Shown here: in pieces, positions 48,435 to 57,172 of the stretch
Layout of the letters: each line of letters starts with the position of its first letter
Numbering within the stretch: the stretch's first letter is position 1
Assembly: GCA_029851415.1 (NCBI GenBank)
Contig: CM056742.1
Span: 111,230,246-111,294,245 of the forward strand
Source of the DNA: Eretmocerus hayati
Lineage: Eukaryota; Arthropoda; Insecta; Hymenoptera; Aphelinidae
Length of the DNA: 64,000 nt
Reading direction: 5' to 3'
Notes under the pieces: generated by a model
Told to the model about the DNA's origin: nothing
The model's database searches: none
Seen by the model: the letters and a program-made list of their open reading frames with translations, nothing else
Translations under genes and position numbers: made by a program

Positions 48435-50238
48435 ACCCCCCTCTTTCAAGTGTCTTGCTCCGAATCGCTTCAGAGTTACTGTTTGGCGAGATAGATTCGA
48501 TATCCTGAGGGTTTCTCGCATAGAGCTCAAGTATTTCGAGACAGCTTCTTGTGCCCCAGCAGATGTACGTCCCCGGCAGGTGGTGGAAATATACCACGGA
48601 AGACCTTGACTTCTCCCGTTTGCGTGCAATTCTTTGACTTCTCTCTTGATGTACCTCGATGTACATCGTGTCTGCCCAATGATGAAAAAGCGTTTCTGTC
48701 CCTCAACTGCTGCTTGGAATCCTGATATAAGGTTCCAATCCTGGAATGTTGAAGATGAGATTACATGTATAGAGTCATCGAGAACGGTCTAATTTGAATT
48801 GAAAGAACAGCTCAAGGACGAGTAACTTCTCGAAATTTGGGCAATTACGATGTAAACATTGGGTCGAGTTCTTCGTTTTCATGTGAGCAACACAATGAAT
48901 TTATCGCAGAGTCTCTCCATAATGCGCTAAATAATATATACGTTCAAGAATAGGAGTCATGATTTCTCAACAAAGTGGAATGACAGACTGCTCAATGCGT
49001 ATGAGTACATTGATGCACATCTCAATATGAAAGGAATATCACGTTTTTGGATCGTCAGGAACATGCTTGCAAAGTTACAGAAATTGCTGAGATACACCGA
49101 AATCACGAGAGCTTATCCAATTTTGGGAATTGGTCCAAGTGACATATCATTTTTTCAATTTTTGGGTGTTATCTCGCATAATATTTGCTCTAGTGTCCAC
49201 ATAGATCAAACAATCGATCCCAAATTTGGTGCCTCCTTTCAGGACATCCAAACGAAGAAAATTCGACTTGTTAGGCCTCGATAAACGTCGCACAGCCCGA
49301 ATGATCCAGGACTGCCAGCAAGAGTCAAATATCTCCGGAAATCCCCCGACATATGAGGTAAGTTTACCTAACATACGCCCTGTATCCAACATGACCCCAC
49401 ATGCCGATCTCAGAACTGGGCACCCGTTAACCTTTGCTCAATTTTTCCACGTTTTCCTGTTGAAAAATGGGTATATTGATGGTATTGACCAACCACGAAT
49501 GATTTCTGCATCTCCCAGGGAATATAGATAGAGTTTCTGCATTTTTCTTGTTGGTACACTCAAGTAATCGAAGAAATCACAGTGAAACCAGTGCGGAAAA
49601 TTTTTGGTTCGACCAATCGTGACATACTTGGACAAATTCGATCCCTTGTTTCGAGACCTTCAAGATTTGTCCTCGAGAATTGCAAAGAGAAAAAACCTAG
49701 GATCTCCGGCAGCGTTTCAGCCGAAGTCAAGAATACTGCCTTCGTTCCGAACTTTGCCTGGGCAATCCTAGGATTGCATGCTCACACGGAGCCTGCACGC
49801 AAAGTTGAATGGATGGCACTGCGTGCCGAGGATTTCGAGTTGAGACTTTTGATGCGTCTTGAGGAGGATGAATGATGAGTGCGAATTATAGTTCACTGTA
49901 TCTTGCATCAATAAGACATTCTTTGATGATGAAGGATGACTATTGACTCTGTACCGAGAGGAATTCGAATGGATCTTCGAAGGCATCCGATTCTCTATTT
50001 TTTCGTGCTGCATACACCCATAGATATTCCATGAGGACTATTCCGAATGGATGTGCGATGATTGTTGCCTTGATTCGTCTCTACCCAGGTAAAAACGGTA
50101 TATATTTGAAATATATTCATTGAACTTTTCCCAAGCTAGTGTGAGGGTGAGATTCGGTATGTATTTTCAACCTTCGAGGAAGCTTAAAGCAACTTTCAAG
50201 AACCTTGAAAAAAGCTCTCGGAAAGCTTATAGAAAAAG
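48435..50238. other. No supported gene
   Basis: Short ORFs on both strands (for example 49,582-49,875, not starting with ATG) have no recognisable domain. A donor-like ATGAG followed by GTAAGT occurs at about 49,356. Possibly flanking DNA of the Polinton. Confidence 0.4.
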
Positions 50239-50730
50239 ATGGAGAGGGATAGTAAACAATTTTCCGACGCAAGTCAAACAATTGTAACGATGTGTAGTAA
50301 GGTATTCAATATTTTGAGACCTATCGAAGGTACAACGCGAGAAAGCGACGAGTGCGGGATTTATGAGCGCTGGGCGCGACTGCAGGGGAGTCCTGATTTT
50401 TATTGTATAAACAAAAGATATGTCAGAGATTCCTATCGCGGAAAAATTCAAATCATGATAACGGATTATGTATCGACAAAAAGATCTATAGAGCAGAGAA
50501 TTTGTGACGGGTTCATTGGGAATATCAATATGTATCTGAGAAAAGTCGGTAAGGACACATTAGAGGTCATACCCAATACTCTCGAGAAAGCCATCAAGAG
50601 GGCTAGCGAAATACTCAATGTGCCCGAACCAGTCGATCCAGGGATACATTTCTGTAAATTCGAGATGGGTCAGCAGCCCAATCATTCATTTGTAACGAAG
50701 GAAAATCACTATTTTCAAGCTCCACAATAA
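50239..50730 (+). CDS. Hypothetical protein, 163 aa, plus strand
   Basis: An ATG in good context (AAAAAGATGG) opens 163 codons of normal composition ending TAA. Early cysteines, an aromatic and charged middle (YERWARLQGSPDFYCINKRY) and a predicted helix near KAIKRASEILN are visible. I do not recognise a family; no signal peptide or membrane segment. It is 600 bases from the Polinton gene cluster but on the opposite strand, so it could be a Polinton end gene, a host gene exon or chance. Length and composition favour a real coding sequence. Confidence 0.45.
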   Translation: MERDSKQFSDASQTIVTMCSKVFNILRPIEGTTRESDECGIYERWARLQGSPDFYCINKRYVRDSYRGKIQIMITDYVSTKRSIEQRICDGFIGNINMYLRKVGKDTLEVIPNTLEKAIKRASEILNVPEPVDPGIHFCKFEMGQQPNHSFVTKENHYFQAPQ

Positions 50731-50775
50731 GTGCATAGAAGTAGTATATGAGCTGGTATAGCGAGACACAACAAA

Positions 50776-50880
50776 TGACGTCATAGGGGGTGGGGGCGTC
50801 TGGTGGGGGAGGGGCCGGGGTCATTGACCGTCTGGCGGTTAGTTGATGTGGGCCAGCGGTTTGTTTACATCGTGACGTCA
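50776..50880. promoter_or_regulatory. Two CRE-like palindromes in a GC-rich segment
   Basis: TGACGTCA occurs at 50,776-50,783 and 50,873-50,880, about 100 bases apart, around a G-rich block. These match the ATF/CREB consensus. No binding is proven. Confidence 0.4.
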
Positions 50881-50932
50881 CAAGGTCAAGGTGATGCTGA
50901 GTGGTGTAAACATTACATTGTTTATTATTACA

Positions 50933-51030
50933 TACGTGTGTGTGTATGTGTATGCGTGTGTGCATGTATGTGTTGTGGTGTGTGTGTGTGTGTGTGTATG
51001 TGTGTGCATGTGTATATGTGCGCGCGTGCC
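50933..51030. repeat. GT microsatellite
   Basis: Imperfect (GT)n tract interrupted by AT and GC dinucleotides. The cysteine- and valine-rich ORFs here are products of the repeat. Confidence 0.9.
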
Positions 51031-51237
51031 GCGCTGAGTCTTGGAACGGAGAGGAAACTTTCGGTCGGGAAGAGATCTACATTATCGATCGATGGTCAGA
51101 TAGAAAAAAGGGTAACGTTTTGTAACGCCCTCTACGTTACCGACAGTAGATATCGTCAGAATCCTTGTTCCAAAAAAGACATTTTTTCATGACACCGTTT
51201 CCGCACTACCCAAATGGGGTAGGTGTCCCAGCGCGTT

Positions 51238-51243
51238 TTTATT
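51238..51243 (-). terminator. Polyadenylation signal after the small MGQN gene
   Basis: AATAAA on the minus strand about 80 nt downstream of the stop at 51,322. Confidence 0.4.
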
Positions 51244-51321
51244 TACGTGGTATCCCCTTTGAAGGCCTAATCCACGATATCTCTGATTAGAGAACCATTA
51301 TTTTTGTCGAATTATAATCCG

Positions 51322-51504
51322 TTATGATTTTTCATATCGACCCTTCTGTTTCTCTTTTGGAATCAAAGGAGTTTTGTCTGTTACTTTATCTGAATATTTA
51401 CCCCAGGAAGAGGGCTCTCGCTTCTCCCCTTGACTGTTTTTGTTTGGATAAGAATCCTGGAATCGGGTGTATCCGCCAGAAGTACTGCTGCTGTTTTGCC
51501 CCAT
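51322..51504 (-). CDS. Possible small myristoylated Polinton protein, 60 aa
   Basis: ATG at 51,504 starts MGQNSSSTSGGY, which fits the N-myristoylation pattern (glycine 2, small residue at 6). The rest is hydrophilic, rich in serine, lysine and proline, with no membrane segment. It is preceded by TATAAAA at 51,602-51,608 and followed by AATAAA at 51,238. That spacing is what a separate transcription unit would have. No homologue is recognised. In viruses small myristoylated proteins often act at membranes, but a role here is only inferred. Confidence 0.45.
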   Translation of the reverse strand: MGQNSSSTSGGYTRFQDSYPNKNSQGEKREPSSWGKYSDKVTDKTPLIPKEKQKGRYEKS

Positions 51505-51601
51505 TGTGAGGTAAGGAATACTCTCTGAAGAGAGAGAGAAATAGGTGTAGTTCCTGGCAGTGCTAGGAGCCGAATGAACGACAAAGTGGTTTTACGAAGT
51601 T

Positions 51602-51608
51602 TTTTATA
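51602..51608 (-). promoter_or_regulatory. TATA box upstream of the small MGQN gene
   Basis: TATAAAA on the minus strand, about 98 nt upstream of the ATG at 51,504. Confidence 0.4.
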
Positions 51609-51752
51609 CATGTGACTCTGATATTGATTTTGTGGTGATAGCGTCATTAAAGGCTGAAATTATCTTTCCGAATTCAGTAATGCTCATTATGGGATGGGAG
51701 GATAGTGATGGGTAGGTGACATAAACCAAAAAATATTTAATAATATTCTACT

Positions 51753-51758
51753 TTTATT
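51753..51758 (-). terminator. Polyadenylation signal of the PC4-like gene
   Basis: AATAAA on the minus strand, about 53 nt downstream of the stop at 51,811. Confidence 0.5.
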
Positions 51759-51810
51759 CAAGACGAAATTCTCAGTATGTACAATGGACGAGTAATCATC
51801 ATCATATTTT

Positions 51811-52836
51811 TCACAATAATCCGTTTGCATCCATAAAATCGAACAGATCTTTTGCAAGGTTCGACATGCCGAATGCTCGTAGCTCAGCGAACATTAATTT
51901 TAAGTTAGTATCACCAAAAGTGTAATCCAGTCTTGCCACCACATCAGACTTGATGGCCTCGAAATTTACTCCAAAGTAATGTCTAAAAGATATCACGTCC
52001 TTCAAGATATTGATTCGAGTCTCGACAGGCTCTTTACGGATCAAATCGTTTAAGAAATTGTTCACGTGCTCGATTGCGCGGTTCACAAACACACACAGTT
52101 CCTCGCATTTTGTTAGCTGCGTGGAAAGGCATTCACGTAACCGCCTCAAACCTTCAAAAGTGGCATATTGCATCACGAATCCAGGTGCAGCGTCGTGCTT
52201 CTTCTTCTTCTTCTTGCATGGTTCCCCGTCACGGTCCTCATCCTGCTCATCCTCAATACTCGATAATCTCAAGACCGGTAGTTGTGGACGCTCGTCGATA
52301 AAAATCGTTCTTGACCCGTATGACGTAGTGAAATTAATGTCGTGATTTGGTAAGTACACTTTAGAGCCGTTGAAATTTTGTGAAAAAGAGTATGCATTCT
52401 GGAGATATCCATCCATAGCTTCAATTTGATCAGTGAAGAGCTCCCAGCTGGTCAAGTCGAAAGTTACATGTTTGAGCGGTGAAGCGTGACTCCCTAACTT
52501 AACGACTGCCCTGTAGGTTCCCCCAAAGTACTCCAAACCCACAACAGCTCTCTTGGAGTCGGACTTATTCAAGGCGTAGGTAGTTGAGAACAGCAAATTC
52601 GGTAGATCACGTACCAGTTTTATACTTCTGGAACCAGTCCGAGATGATGGGGCAGCAGGGAAGTCAGCTACGGTGATGACGTTGTTAGAACTGGCGTCAG
52701 GAGTAGTATGAACTTCCACGCTATTGGAGACGTTGTCGAAGGCCGCAGCCGCGGCTGCGAGAAGACTTTCGTCGATACCATGGGCAGTGTCTTCGACTCC
52801 GGCAGCAGCGGTAGGAAGAGATACGGTGTCGGCCAT
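51811..52836 (-). CDS. Polinton protein with PC4-like domain, 341 aa
   Basis: The open frame extends upstream to 52,908 without ATG, so the start is set at the first ATG (MADTVSLPT, 52,836), which lies about 75 nt after a TATA box. The N-terminal ~70 residues are low in complexity, with an alanine run. The middle, RAVVGLEYFGGTYRAVVKLG then VTFDLTSWELFTDQIEAM, resembles the PC4/p15 single-stranded-DNA-binding fold in pattern. A stretch of lysines after an acidic run may be a nuclear signal. The C-terminal third is helical with three cysteines. A DNA-binding role in replication or transcription is inferred. Confidence 0.6.
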   Translation of the reverse strand: MADTVSLPTAAAGVEDTAHGIDESLLAAAAAAFDNVSNSVEVHTTPDASSNNVITVADFPAAPSSRTGSRSIKLVRDLPNLLFSTTYALNKSDSKRAVVGLEYFGGTYRAVVKLGSHASPLKHVTFDLTSWELFTDQIEAMDGYLQNAYSFSQNFNGSKVYLPNHDINFTTSYGSRTIFIDERPQLPVLRLSSIEDEQDEDRDGEPCKKKKKKHDAAPGFVMQYATFEGLRRLRECLSTQLTKCEELCVFVNRAIEHVNNFLNDLIRKEPVETRINILKDVISFRHYFGVNFEAIKSDVVARLDYTFGDTNLKLMFAELRAFGMSNLAKDLFDFMDANGLL

Positions 52837-52910
52837 TCTGAACTCAAGCTGGAGTATCCTCAGAGGCTCAAAAATGTTGACTGTGGTACCCGCAGCACTC
52901 GCGCTCACTT

Positions 52911-52917
52911 TTTTATA
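52911..52917 (-). promoter_or_regulatory. TATA box of the PC4-like gene
   Basis: TATAAAA on the minus strand, about 75 nt upstream of the ATG at 52,836. It lies inside the open frame upstream of the first ATG, which argues against translation starting further up. Confidence 0.6.
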
Positions 52918-53840
52918 CCGTAGTAACCCCCACTCTTACTGCGGAGGAGTAGGAGGCTGAACTCGTACGAGTGGGGGGTATACTGAGTCGTTGGGGTCAG
53001 TCTGCATAGCAACAGAATGTTTGTAACCGTCAAAAACGACCGTTGGCTGACTTGAGGTGGGCGGGGCTGTTCTTTCGGTGTAAAATCCCACGGAGTAGCG
53101 GTATCGTTTGATGTTGTTCCTGGTAACTATTCAAGCATGAACTGACAAGGGTCGGCAATAAAGAAAAAGTATAACGTCACCGATTCATAGATTTATGACC
53201 TCATTCCTAGAAAAAGAGTGGTTGTACCCCCGCCTCCCATGTTCCGGCTCAACGACTGTAACGGTCAAAATCGGTCCGTTACTTTTTTTCTCACACATGG
53301 AATCCATTGTGTGACCTTCAATCCGATGGGTCTAGGAGGCGTGGGGTAATTCTATTCCGTAATTTTTTCGTCGAAACAGTAGCAGATTGCGGCATCGTTT
53401 AATGTTTTTTTTTTGCGACCTGTAAATTGATGATCTGACACTGAAGGCTTGAAAGAGATGTGTATGAGAATGTTGCCGTTAACTATAATTTCAGTATGAA
53501 TGATGCAACCGTCAAAGGTCTTTGCAATGAGTCATCATAGAGTTACCGTTGCCGGGGGAGGAGATCATCTACCCCTCCCCCTCTTTTTCTTCCTATGCGC
53601 AGTATCTGCATGTGTTCTCGCCTGCGCATGCTCACGCCTTCTTCTATATACTCACAAAAGTCTCCATTTTGTCAGCTGCGGCTAGTGGGATTATGGTAAC
53701 TGAGAATTGATGCGAGAAAAAATGTTTAGGAGTACATTACGATCGAAGCTATGATTTCTGCATCGAAAGTTCATGAGATAAATCAAAGAGGAGAGGTGAG
53801 GTTCCAGGTAGGGAAATGACAAATTCATACAATCTTTTCT
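52918..53840. other. Polinton intergenic region with repeated AACCGTCAAA-type motifs
   Basis: No gene is supported. Variants of TAAC[CG]GTCAAAA followed by a mirrored CCGTTA or CCGTTG occur near 53,022 and 53,259, with a further AACCGTCAAA near 53,506. The 53,259 copy is an inverted repeat, TAACGG...CCGTTA. They resemble binding sites, perhaps Myb-like, but this is inference. Confidence 0.4.
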
Positions 53841-53841
53841 T

Positions 53842-53863
53842 TTTATTTACACTCATCTTTATT
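53842..53863 (-). terminator. Two polyadenylation signals after the protease
   Basis: AATAAA occurs on the minus strand at 53,842-53,847 and 53,858-53,863, 47-68 nt beyond the protease stop at 53,910. This probably ends the transcript of the morphogenesis genes. Confidence 0.55.
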
Positions 53864-53909
53864 ATCGAATCTTCTCTCTTGATACAAGGGCTCTTAAGTA
53901 CAGCACTAA

Positions 53910-54452
53910 TCACTTACATCTCGAGGTACATGCTTGTATATGGGAACCAAAACCGGTAACATTTTCACGAGGGAATACAGCAACTTTGCTCTTCTTCACT
54001 TTCTTCCGTAATCTTTTCATGATATCTCGTCTAAAACGAGTGACGATTGAATCGTTTGATCGTGTGTTCGAGGTAAAGATGCTGTGAAACGTGCGTAAAC
54101 TACTACCATGACACATAAAATACAAAAACATAATACAGTATTCACCACAAACTTCCGAATCAAAACTCTGCAGCGTCTTCTTGTTCCAGTCGTAGCGGGT
54201 ACAGTTCCTCTTGAGACGTTCGAGATGATAAGGCGAGGTGGGTGGCTGTCCGTAACTATCGAAATATTGTCCATGTCCATTCCTGTTGATATAGATTGCG
54301 ATCCAGTGAGACCCGGGCTTATTGGAGGTATCTAGGTTCGATACAATGGCCGCAGGCAAACTCAAGATCGCTGGCACGCGATCAGCTGCGTATACACCAA
54401 TTGAGTTTGCCTTCAAACCGCTAATGGCTTGCATTACCTGATGGGTATTCAT
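53910..54452 (-). CDS. PRO: Adenain-like cysteine protease (PRO)
   Basis: Ulp1/adenain-type protease expected to mature capsid proteins. Upstream open sequence starts with TTG, so the first ATG, 54,452, is used (180 aa). Catalytic elements are visible: His49 in KPGSHWIAIYI, Asp65 in GQYFDSYGQ, the oxyanion glutamine Gln95 in TLQSFD, and the nucleophile Cys102 in SEVCGEYC. Adenain itself is about 200 aa, so the length fits. The basic C-terminus (MKRLRKKVKKSK) could bind DNA, which stimulates adenain. The start overlaps the upstream gene by 32 nt. Confidence 0.92.
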   Translation of the reverse strand: MNTHQVMQAISGLKANSIGVYAADRVPAILSLPAAIVSNLDTSNKPGSHWIAIYINRNGHGQYFDSYGQPPTSPYHLERLKRNCTRYDWNKKTLQSFDSEVCGEYCIMFLYFMCHGSSLRTFHSIFTSNTRSNDSIVTRFRRDIMKRLRKKVKKSKVAVFPRENVTGFGSHIQACTSRCK

Positions 54453-55248
54453 AGTCGACTTCGGATGTGTTGACAATCATCGAAGCGTCGACTTCATCCT
54501 CTACGCCTTCTGTACCCAATGGTCCTGTTTCCGGGGCCTTATTTCTGTGTTTGGCAAAATCCACAAGGTCACGTCCAGCAAACTCAGCTGCTTTCCTCGC
54601 GAGTATTCCGTGGTAGACGAGAGCTAGTCGCACTTCATTCTCTCCAATATCGTGTCGCTCTCGGAGTTCAATGGGTAGGATCGAACGCAGCCATTTCCTG
54701 AGCTGTTCAACTCTGTGCAACGCGCATCTATTCTCTATTTCCCCAGATTCATCCTTGAATATCTTGAAACCGTGGTAGATGCAAGTATTTTCACCGGGTA
54801 ATTCTTTGTTGAGCTGCTTGATTGCTGGGCCACTGTGCGATTCAATGTTCACGATCTTTCTGCACATTATCGACTCGAGATACCTAGCTTTAACATGTCC
54901 GTAGACGAAGATATTGATCGAATTCTCTGCTATCTTGACCAACCGCTGGCGTAGGTCCTCGATCGATACGTCCCCGTCGAACCACTCCAAACCGTGTATA
55001 CGAGTAGTGCAGTAATTATTGCTTGTTTTCATATCCTCTGGTAGATAACTGAAGGGGTGCGGTGGTTTCACCAGCCAATGGGCACTGATACCTTCTGGTA
55101 AAGATACCACTGCAATCTCTTTTGGTATATATTTCTTGTCCTCATCTCGGAAACCCTGAATGTCTATAACAAAATCCATTTTCTTGGAGAGCGCACGGTT
55201 GAGCCACTGGATCGGAGAAAGACCAACTGACGCTCCGAGAGCTCGCAT
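54421..55248 (-). CDS. Polinton protein of unknown function, possible RNase H-like fold
   Basis: The frame opens with GTG at 55,269; the first ATG is 55,248 (275 aa) and another at 55,179 directly precedes the best-looking domain. That domain reads MDFVIDIQGFRDEDKKYIPK then EIAVVSLP and HWLVKPP, which recalls the first strands of DEDD-type exonucleases but lacks the usual acidic pair. Later come VYGHVKARYLESI and CALHRVEQLRKWL. I remember similar proteins in arthropod genomes with no known role. It sits between capsid and protease genes and overlaps the protease by 32 nt, which suggests co-expression. Confidence 0.7.
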   Translation of the reverse strand: MRALGASVGLSPIQWLNRALSKKMDFVIDIQGFRDEDKKYIPKEIAVVSLPEGISAHWLVKPPHPFSYLPEDMKTSNNYCTTRIHGLEWFDGDVSIEDLRQRLVKIAENSINIFVYGHVKARYLESIMCRKIVNIESHSGPAIKQLNKELPGENTCIYHGFKIFKDESGEIENRCALHRVEQLRKWLRSILPIELRERHDIGENEVRLALVYHGILARKAAEFAGRDLVDFAKHRNKAPETGPLGTEGVEDEVDASMIVNTSEVDYEYPSGNASH

Positions 55249-55294
55249 GTCTTTCCTTATACTCTTCACCCCTCCAATCCTCCTCTAGTCCCCC

Positions 55295-56629
55295 TTACGC
55301 GCCGAAATCGGTCACGATCTGTCTGCTCGAGTCGATCTCTAGAACATTGTCATACTCGGCGTATACGATACAGTTTATGGTTTGCGTAAGCGCTTCATCA
55401 AACCGTACCTCTATGCGAACACTACCGTTGCGAACAAGATTCCAATGGGTTGCGCAGTGTGCTGATAGATCGGGTGTAAGATCGAAAGCCGTGATGAAGT
55501 TTCCTCTCCTATAGTTGAGGCGATCGATACCAATACCTTCGTTGGCGAAATGTATGCCTGTACCGGAGAACAAGGTTTGGAAAGTATCTACGTAGAGCTG
55601 ATTATTCCCTGTGAATTTTGGCTGCAGCGGTTTGCTAGGGACTTGTACACCATCTATGTATAATGAGAGGTAATTGATCCCGAAATGTTGGAAGTTGAAA
55701 GGGTTCATCCGACGGTTCCCGTTGAAAGCCCTGTTATCAACAAAGCCAATGATAATCCTTTTCGGCAGCTGTCCAAGGATGACGTTGTCCAGCGTATCGC
55801 CAAGGATCCCCGTGTGCATCGTAAACGATTTCACTTCAACTCTTGTTATCGGATATTTCGCCGTGGCTTTGGACAGCGTGTTGGCGTGCGCTAGTAATAC
55901 CCCGGGGCTGATTTTCACGCGTCGAACAATTAGAGAAACTTCCTTGATTTGAACGCTGAATCTACCATCTTCGGAAATATCCATGAGACAGAACGCATCT
56001 TTGCTCCGTACCAGGCGGACTCTCATTTCAACACCGTTGATTAACATACGATCTTGGTTGAAGACATCGCAATGCAGGTGCCCTATCATGTCAACAGTCT
56101 TACCACCCAGTGTAAAATACTGTCTGTATGCGAGTCCTGTGTTGGCCGCTTCCCCATCAGCGTTTGGGGCAGCGTCGAATTTGTTGCTCGTATCTTCCCG
56201 CCACAGACACGATGTCAAATGAGACTCTTTCGCTGCTGGGCTGTAGTTGAGCAAAGACTCTAGATAAGCTCGGTACGGATAGGCATTATTTGGTGGGGAA
56301 ACAGCTTTTTGATTGAAAAAGACGTCTATTTGATGGAATAGCGAGTGTAAGAAATTATTGACGGGTCCAACCTTGCGGTTTTCGGCGTCCGCTGCTACGG
56401 GTGTGATTTTTGCTTGCACGTGTAGCATAGTATGAGCAAGATCCAAATAGTGCTCGCTAGCGCTTGGAACAACGAATTCGATCGGGGCATCACCTTCGTC
56501 GGTTAGGGAAGACACCGGCTTATAATGCAAGAAACTGCTGCTTTCGATTGATGTTTGTGTCGCAGGAAGAGAGAAGATATCCAATTCGCTTGACATACAC
56601 TCATTAGAGTGAGTGTGTAAGAAAGCCAT
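55295..56629 (-). CDS. MCP: Major capsid protein, double jelly-roll (MCP)
   Basis: 444 aa starting with ATG at 56,629. The N-terminus FLHTHSNECMSSELDIFSLP followed by TQTSIE, then VGPVNNFLHSLFHQIDVFFN and the middle LINGVEMRVRLVRSKDAFCL, match the pattern of Polinton/adintovirus hexon-like proteins. The size suits two jelly-roll domains. It should form the icosahedral shell as trimers. It lies between the basic core-like gene and an unknown gene, 18 nt after the former. The full-length frame without stops suggests recent function. Confidence 0.88.
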   Translation of the reverse strand: MAFLHTHSNECMSSELDIFSLPATQTSIESSSFLHYKPVSSLTDEGDAPIEFVVPSASEHYLDLAHTMLHVQAKITPVAADAENRKVGPVNNFLHSLFHQIDVFFNQKAVSPPNNAYPYRAYLESLLNYSPAAKESHLTSCLWREDTSNKFDAAPNADGEAANTGLAYRQYFTLGGKTVDMIGHLHCDVFNQDRMLINGVEMRVRLVRSKDAFCLMDISEDGRFSVQIKEVSLIVRRVKISPGVLLAHANTLSKATAKYPITRVEVKSFTMHTGILGDTLDNVILGQLPKRIIIGFVDNRAFNGNRRMNPFNFQHFGINYLSLYIDGVQVPSKPLQPKFTGNNQLYVDTFQTLFSGTGIHFANEGIGIDRLNYRRGNFITAFDLTPDLSAHCATHWNLVRNGSVRIEVRFDEALTQTINCIVYAEYDNVLEIDSSRQIVTDFGA

Positions 56630-56647
56630 CTTACTCCTTATCCAATA

Positions 56648-57172
56648 TTATATTCCTTGTGGTCCAAAAATATCTGTCAAATTTCTTAGCTTCGCTGGTT
56701 TCCGCCTGCTTGTCGTTTTACCGCTTGTCTTCTTCTTCTTCCTCTGACCTCGTGTCACTTTCCTCTTGGTTACTTTTTTCCGCGACGAGACGGTGCGTAT
56801 AGACCCGCGCGCTTTACGAGACTGACGTCGTCGCTTTACTACGCGCGATTTATATCCCGATCCTTTCATCATATCAACCAATTTTTCAGCTGCCTTCCTC
56901 TTGAGATTCTTACCGGATTCTTTGACGCGAACTTGTAGAGAATCTGTCAAATTCATACCGTTGTTGGCCACGTCATCCAATACGTTGATACCAGTCTTGA
57001 CTGCTTCCTTTCCCAAAGCTTTCACTCCCCTTGCGATGTAAGGTAAGATTCGCCTCGCCAGTCCTCCCAGCCAAGCACCAACTCCCCGTCCACGTTGATA
57101 CGTTGACCCAACAAAGTATCTCTTGGATCCCCCTCCTATTTGATCCTCGTAGTATTCTATGTAGTGGCTCAT
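56648..57172 (-). CDS. Basic core-like capsid-associated protein
   Basis: ATG at 57,172 gives 174 aa; open sequence upstream starts with TTG and is unlikely to be used. The N-terminus MSHYIEYYEDQIGGGSKRYF is followed by a glycine- and arginine-rich segment (GRGVGAWLGGLARRILPYIA) like adenovirus protein VI or X-type proteins, and by a long lysine/arginine-rich tail (KKVTKRKVTRGQRKKKK). A DNA-condensing or membrane-active virion protein is inferred. Its ATG overlaps the stop of the preceding gene as ATGA. Confidence 0.7.
   Translation of the reverse strand: MSHYIEYYEDQIGGGSKRYFVGSTYQRGRGVGAWLGGLARRILPYIARGVKALGKEAVKTGINVLDDVANNGMNLTDSLQVRVKESGKNLKRKAAEKLVDMMKGSGYKSRVVKRRRQSRKARGSIRTVSSRKKVTKRKVTRGQRKKKKTSGKTTSRRKPAKLRNLTDIFGPQGI

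Noticed and set aside
49582..49875. 97-codon plus-strand ORF
   Set aside because: GTG start, no recognisable motif and no supporting signal.
50803..51192. Cysteine/valine-rich ORF suggestive of a small secreted protein
   Set aside because: The composition comes from the GT microsatellite.
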